DNA of 64,000 bases, taken from Methanobacteriota archaeon. Lineage in GTDB: Archaea; Halobacteriota; Methanomicrobia; Methanomicrobiales; Methanoculleaceae. A program made the translations under genes and the position numbers. Under the pieces are notes generated by a model. That model was not told the DNA's origin. It saw only the letters and a program-made list of their open reading frames with translations, and searched no databases. Position 1 is the first letter of the stretch; every line of letters begins with the position of its first letter. The stretch lies in assembly GCA_023393455.1 (NCBI GenBank), contig JAEWLJ010000023.1, forward strand, positions 52,141-116,140. The letters are read 5' to 3'. Positions 59,518 to 64,000 of the stretch are shown in pieces.

Positions 59518-62500
59518 ATGAGCCAGTTCGCCTTCCTCGAGCATGAATGGACCACCGTGTTCGAGGCGGCGTCAAAGGCCGAGGCAGCGATCCACGCCGA
59601 TCCGCGGACAGCCTGTTTCTATGCCCGCCGCGCGCTGGAACTTGCAGTAAACTGGGCTTACAAGCATGACGCAGCGTTGCGGCTCCCGTACCAGGACAAC
59701 CTCTCGGCGCTGATCCACGAGCCGAGTTTCAAGCAGACCGCGGGTGAGGCGGTGTTCAACAAGGCGCGGGTGATCAATACCCTCGGCAACCGTGCCGTGC
59801 ACAGCCGTCGCCCGGTACCAGAGTCGGATGCGTTCGCGGCGGTGCGCGAGATGTTCCACGTCGCCTACTGGCTCGCTCGGACCTACGCACGCGCCGAGCG
59901 GCCGGTGCCGGATCTCACGTTCGATTCAGCGACGCTGCCCCAGCCCGCAGTGGCGGCGACGCAGACGGTGGAGCAGTTGCAGGCTCTGGAAGCACGCCTG
60001 CGGGAGCGCGACGAAAACCTCTCGGCGTTGTTGGCGGACAAGACCGCACTCGATGAAGAGTTGAAGCGCCTGCGCGCCGAAGTCGCGAAGGCGAAGAAGG
60101 CGGTCGCGGCGCAGCCCGATACTCACGACTACTCCGAAGCCGAGACGCGGGACTACTTCATCGACCTGCTGCTCAAGGAGGCCGGCTGGCCGCTCGACCA
60201 GCCCCGTGACCGCGAGTTCGAGGTCAGCGGCATGCCCAACAATAAGGGCAAGGGCTACGTCGACTACGTGCTCTGGGGGGACGACGGGAAGCCTCTTGGA
60301 CTCGTCGAAGCCAAGCGCACACGTCGCGACCCGCGGGCGGGGCAGCAACAAGCCAAGCTCTACGCCGATTGCCTGGAGTGTCAGTTTGGCCGGCGGCCGG
60401 TCATCTTCTACTCAAACGGCTACGACCACTGGGTCTGGGACGATACGCGCTACCCACCGCGCCGGGTGCAGGGCTTCTACAAGAAGTCGGAGATGGAACT
60501 GCTGATCCAGCGCCGTGACACGCGGCGGCGGCTCGCCGAGGCGCCGATCAACGCGGCGATTGTCGAACGCCACTATCAGACCCGTGCCATCCGCCGTATC
60601 GCCGAGGCGTTCGAACGCGACCACGATCGCAAGGCACTGCTTGTGATGGCGACCGGCGCCGGCAAGACACGCACGGTGATCGCGCTCTGCGATCTCTTGA
60701 TACGCTGCAACTGGGCGAAACGCGTGCTCTTCCTCGCCGATCGCGTGGCGCTCGTGAATCAGGCAGTGAACGCTTTCAAGCGCCACCTGCCTGATTCCTC
60801 GCCCGTAAACCTGGTCACCGAAAAAGATGCCGAGGGACGCGTCTTTGTCTCGACCTATCCGACCATGATGGGTCTGATCAATGAGGCTGCGGACGGCCAG
60901 CGGCGCTTCGGTCCCGGGCACTTCGATCTCATAATCATTGACGAAGCGCACCGCTCGGTGTTCCAGAAGTACCGTGCAATCTTCGATTATTTCGACTCGC
61001 TGCTCATCGGACTGACGGCGACGCCGAAGGACGAGGTAGATCGCAACACCTACAGCCTCTTCGACCTTGAGAATGGCGTGCCGACCGACGCCTACTCCCT
61101 GGAGGAGGCCGTGCGCGATGGCTACCTCGTGCCGCCGCAGGCCGTTTCGGTGCCGCTCAGGTTCCAGCGCGAGGGTATCACATATGACGATCTTTCGGAA
61201 GAGGAGAAGGATCAGTGGGACGTTCTGGAGTGGGACGACGATGGCACCGTGCCGGACCGGGTCGAGGCCCAGGCCGTCAACAAGTGGCTCTTCAACAAGG
61301 ATACCGTGGACAAGGTGCTGGAGCATCTGATGACGCGCGGTCTCACGGTTGCGGGCGGCGACCGGCTGGGTAAAACGATTATTTTTGCTAAGAATCAGCA
61401 GCACGCCGACTTCATCGCCGAGCGCTTCAACGTTAACTACCCGCACTGCAGGGGCGAGTTCGCACGCGCCATCACCTTCAAGATCGAGTACGCACAGAAC
61501 CTGATCGACAATTTCTCCAACAAGGAGAAGGCACCACATATCGCGATCTCGGTGGACATGCTCGATACAGGTATCGATGTGCCGGAGGTCGTGAACCTCG
61601 TCTTCTTCAAGCTCGTGCGGTCCAGGACCAAGTTCTGGCAGATGGTCGGCCGCGGCACGCGGCTGTGCCCGGACCTTTTCAGCCCGGGGCAGCACAAGGA
61701 GTTCTTCTATCTCTTCGACTACTGCCAGAACCTCGAGTACTTCAGCCAGGATATCTCGGTAACCGAGGGTTCGGCGGTAGCGTCGCTGGGTAAGCGGCTC
61801 TTTAACGCACGGCTGGAACTGATCGCAGCGCTGGATAGCCGCGACCAGGGCGTTCCGGTCGCGACAGCCGAGGAGTCGATGGCGATATACGGTGATCCGA
61901 GGACTGACGAGGAGTTGAGGCGATCCGTCTCAGAACTGCTACAACGTGAGGTGGCGTCAATGAACATGGACAACTTCGTCGTCCGCCCGCACCGGCGCCT
62001 GGTTGAGAAATACGCCAAGCCCGAGGCGTGGGTGGCGCTGCCGGGAGAGGCCCTCTCGGAGATTTCTCATGAGGTAGCAGGGCTTCCTACGCAGCTCGAT
62101 CCCGAGAATGAGGAGGCGAAGCGCTTCGATCTGCTTACCCTCCGCCTACAACTCGCCTTGTTGCATGCAGAACCCGGATTCCCGCGCCTGCGCGACCGCG
62201 TCAAGATGATCGCCGAATTGCTGGAAGAGAAGGATGCTATTCCGTTGGTCCGTGAGCAGATGGCCCTGATCCAGGACGTGCAGAGTGATGAGTGGTGGCA
62301 AAACGTCACGGTGCCGATGCTGGAAGTGGTGCGCCGCCGTCTGCGTGTGTTAGTGCAGTTCATCGACAAGCACCAACGCAAGCCTGTCTATACAGATTTC
62401 GAGGACCTGATGGGCAGCGAGACCGACTTCACCCTGCCTGGCTGCACGGTGGGTACTGATCAAGCCAAGTTTGCTGCAAAAGCGCGAGCGTTCCTGAACC

Positions 62501-62931
62501 AGCATCTCAATCACGCCGTGATCGCCAAACTACGGATGAACAAGTCACTCACCGCCGCGGATCTCGCCGAACTGGAGCGGTTGCTTGGTGAGAGTGGCAC
62601 ATGCGGGCCGGACGATGTCCGCCGGGCAGCAGACGAAGCCCATGGGCTGGGTCTCTTCGTGCGGTCACTTGTGGGGATGGATCGGAGCGCGGCCAAGGAC
62701 GCGCTAGGGGTGTTCATTAGAGGAAAACCGTTCACTGCGAACCAGCTTGTGTTTGTCAACCTGATCGTGGACCATCTGACCGAGCACGGGGTCATGGAAC
62801 CCGCCCAACTCTACGAGTCGCCGTTCACGGACCTTACACCGCAGGGGCCGGAGGGTCTGTTCCAGTCGGCCGAGATGGATGAACTAATCCGGGTTCTCGA
62901 AGCCGTCCGGGAGACGGCTGTGGCAGCGTAA
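59518..62931 (+). CDS. hsdR: Type I restriction-modification system, restriction subunit with DUF4145 domain
   Basis: The 1137-residue motor nuclease has an N-terminal DUF4145-like helical domain (about residues 1-130, RRALELAVNWAYKHDAALRL). A coiled coil follows (about 155-200), then the HsdR_N PD-(D/E)xK nuclease (acid in GYVDYVLWGD and LVEAK near 263). The SF2 motor has Walker A TGAGKTRT (near 380), DEAH (IIIDEAHRS near 475), SAT-like LTATPKD, DMLDTGIDVPEV and motif VI GRGTRLC. The C-terminal EcoEI-type domain is present. All motifs are intact, so it should be active. It is translated one base after the preceding short frame. Confidence 0.94.
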   Translation: MSQFAFLEHEWTTVFEAASKAEAAIHADPRTACFYARRALELAVNWAYKHDAALRLPYQDNLSALIHEPSFKQTAGEAVFNKARVINTLGNRAVHSRRPVPESDAFAAVREMFHVAYWLARTYARAERPVPDLTFDSATLPQPAVAATQTVEQLQALEARLRERDENLSALLADKTALDEELKRLRAEVAKAKKAVAAQPDTHDYSEAETRDYFIDLLLKEAGWPLDQPRDREFEVSGMPNNKGKGYVDYVLWGDDGKPLGLVEAKRTRRDPRAGQQQAKLYADCLECQFGRRPVIFYSNGYDHWVWDDTRYPPRRVQGFYKKSEMELLIQRRDTRRRLAEAPINAAIVERHYQTRAIRRIAEAFERDHDRKALLVMATGAGKTRTVIALCDLLIRCNWAKRVLFLADRVALVNQAVNAFKRHLPDSSPVNLVTEKDAEGRVFVSTYPTMMGLINEAADGQRRFGPGHFDLIIIDEAHRSVFQKYRAIFDYFDSLLIGLTATPKDEVDRNTYSLFDLENGVPTDAYSLEEAVRDGYLVPPQAVSVPLRFQREGITYDDLSEEEKDQWDVLEWDDDGTVPDRVEAQAVNKWLFNKDTVDKVLEHLMTRGLTVAGGDRLGKTIIFAKNQQHADFIAERFNVNYPHCRGEFARAITFKIEYAQNLIDNFSNKEKAPHIAISVDMLDTGIDVPEVVNLVFFKLVRSRTKFWQMVGRGTRLCPDLFSPGQHKEFFYLFDYCQNLEYFSQDISVTEGSAVASLGKRLFNARLELIAALDSRDQGVPVATAEESMAIYGDPRTDEELRRSVSELLQREVASMNMDNFVVRPHRRLVEKYAKPEAWVALPGEALSEISHEVAGLPTQLDPENEEAKRFDLLTLRLQLALLHAEPGFPRLRDRVKMIAELLEEKDAIPLVREQMALIQDVQSDEWWQNVTVPMLEVVRRRLRVLVQFIDKHQRKPVYTDFEDLMGSETDFTLPGCTVGTDQAKFAAKARAFLNQHLNHAVIAKLRMNKSLTAADLAELERLLGESGTCGPDDVRRAADEAHGLGLFVRSLVGMDRSAAKDALGVFIRGKPFTANQLVFVNLIVDHLTEHGVMEPAQLYESPFTDLTPQGPEGLFQSAEMDELIRVLEAVRETAVAA

Positions 62932-63021
62932 CCCGGTTGCCCGCCACATGTGCGATGTCTTGCAGTATGCCATGCGCATCAAAATAATCTGACCTTTTTA
63001 ACGAGCAATCTTTCATCAAAG

Positions 63022-63035
63022 TTGATTTAAATCAA
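63022..63035. promoter_or_regulatory. Perfect 14-base palindrome at the promoter of the last gene
   Basis: TTGATTTAAATCAA is a perfect dyad whose centre (TTTAAA) is also the likely TATA box, 19-32 bases before the ATG at 63054. A repressor bound here would block transcription. Confidence 0.55.
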
Positions 63036-63053
63036 GGAAGCATCCTTCACATC

Positions 63054-63935
63054 ATGGAGAAAGCCACAAACGCAAAGCCAAAGAAATCTTCCAATATGTC
63101 ATTCTTTGATATCACGACCAGCATTTTCAGAGATGCCAAGAGAGATATTCAAGAACGGGATGAACAATTTGATAAATTGAGCATGGTCCTCGGCAAACCA
63201 ATTTCGAAAGGAATACCATGGCCATCATTCTCCGAAGTAGAAATACAAGCGATTCTCAAACTGCATTTCGAGATCCTTGGCTTTAGCGTTATCTGGCGTC
63301 ATAAAGAGGATCCTGCTAACGAGAAAGGCATAGATCTCGAATGCAGACGAGACTCGGACGGCAAAAAAATCATTGTCGCTGTAAAAAAGAAGCCGAAAAA
63401 GAACGATTTAGGACAGGTCTTAGAACTGTCCCAAGGAGGTGCACATGAGCGCGTGTACGTATATGTTAACGGGGCAGCTCAGAGTTTCAGAGACCAACGG
63501 GAAACTTTCGCTTCTGATGTGGAGTTTTGGGATGAAAAGGTTCTTGAAGAAAGATTGAATGAATCAGGTCTCACCCTCAGACTCAAGGCAGACAATTCGC
63601 CTGCTAAAATGGCAATGTTCCAAATTCTGAAAAGTATAGCTGAGGTAATTGATAATCAACCCTCCAATACCCCGAGCCAACCACTATCACAAGAACTTAT
63701 GAGGACGCTCTGGGACATGAAAGATAGAGCCGTTACCGTCAACAAGTGCATCACCATGGCGCAACTCATGTTCGAAGATTCAAGCAGGTTTGGAGACAGT
63801 AGCGGCATTAAAGCACAGAACTTAATGGTCTGGTGCCTTGACTTCATCTATACATATGGGCTGAACTCACTACAGAGAATTGCGATTAACCCTCTCTTCC
63901 ATCAAGGATTTGCACTTTCGTTCCGTCACTGCTGA
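63054..63935 (+). CDS. Unknown protein with a PD-(D/E)xK (Mrr-like) segment, defence-island candidate
   Basis: The 293-residue protein comes from AT-rich DNA unlike hsdR. The N-terminal part is charged and helical. Residues about 70-150 resemble a restriction endonuclease-like core: ILKLHFEILGFSVIWR, then KGIDLECRRDSDGKKIIVAV with KKK, then YVYVNGAAQSFRDQRE. The aspartate (GID) and a lysine fit D-(E/Q)xK, but alanine takes the place of the Glu/Gln, so catalysis is doubtful. The C-terminal half is helical with no motif I can name. It has its own palindromic promoter and lies 120 bases after hsdR. Confidence 0.6.
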   Translation: MEKATNAKPKKSSNMSFFDITTSIFRDAKRDIQERDEQFDKLSMVLGKPISKGIPWPSFSEVEIQAILKLHFEILGFSVIWRHKEDPANEKGIDLECRRDSDGKKIIVAVKKKPKKNDLGQVLELSQGGAHERVYVYVNGAAQSFRDQRETFASDVEFWDEKVLEERLNESGLTLRLKADNSPAKMAMFQILKSIAEVIDNQPSNTPSQPLSQELMRTLWDMKDRAVTVNKCITMAQLMFEDSSRFGDSSGIKAQNLMVWCLDFIYTYGLNSLQRIAINPLFHQGFALSFRHC

Positions 63936-64000
63936 GCCGTTTCCTTCCTGAACTCTTGCCTTTAGAGGTTCTTTTGGATTTTCTCGAGAGCTACCGCTCG

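Overview
The window is archaeal and comes from a methanogen of the order Methanomicrobiales, most likely a Methanoculleus-like genome. That is inferred from gene content, not from a database match. The signs are methanogenesis marker proteins 2 and 4, an HMf-type histone, a family B DNA polymerase, the large clamp-loader subunit RfcL, ribosomal protein L10e, the archaeal GatDE amidotransferase, the c-di-AMP cyclase DacZ, an archaeal-type S-adenosylmethionine synthetase, archaemetzincin, and high GC with TATA-box promoters about 25-35 bases before many start codons.

Layout. 1-7.1 kb: end of polB, small unknown genes, a bactofilin-like membrane protein, and indolepyruvate:ferredoxin oxidoreductase (iorAB). 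7.5-9.1 kb: tRNA-Ile with a decayed tandem copy, then a nucleobase permease. 9.3-16.6 kb: repeat copies, serS, unknown genes, a DtxR-regulated metal ABC transporter, and a tRNA methylthiotransferase with a damaged start. 16.8-19.3 kb: de novo NAD operon nadX-nadA-nadC. 19.3-25.1 kb: HEAT protein, cytosine deaminase, a truncated acetolactate decarboxylase, a stress protein-permease-stress protein operon, and a tightly packed divergent pair (amzA and a UPF0146 gene). 25.3-29.1 kb: rfcL, mmp2-mmp4, histone. 29.7-33.2 kb: hisG-hisA-hisB behind the S-adenosylmethionine synthetase gene. 33.2-40.0 kb: one nine-gene run of overlapping genes fumA-fumB-korD-korA-korB-korC-sucC-sucD-dacZ, the reductive half-TCA route from malate/fumarate toward 2-oxoglutarate, ending in a c-di-AMP synthase. 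40.1-43.4 kb: L10e and a nitrate/sulfonate/taurine-type ABC transporter. 43.5-43.9 kb: a TnpB remnant. 44-48.5 kb: argH, gatD, gatE. 48.6-55.4 kb: small conserved archaeal proteins, a nitroreductase, a PfkB kinase, a DUF2070 membrane protein, an aminotransferase, a TPR protein and a cupin.

55.5-64 kb is an accessory island. It starts at a partly duplicated tRNA-Leu, has an AT-rich insertion flanked by a 15-base direct repeat, and carries a complete type I restriction-modification operon (hsdM-hsdS-hsdR) followed by a separate AT-rich gene with a PD-(D/E)xK-like segment and a palindromic promoter. Intergenic spaces elsewhere hold at least five copies of a 90-150 base dispersed repeat. One of them has its core inverted between short inverted repeats.

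The most notable observations are the repeat family with the flipped core, the island structure with its unknown downstream gene, two genes whose start codon looks lost by a single-base change (the methylthiotransferase and gatD), the dacZ gene fused by overlap to the reductive TCA operon, and a divergent pair whose promoters lie inside each other's coding sequence.
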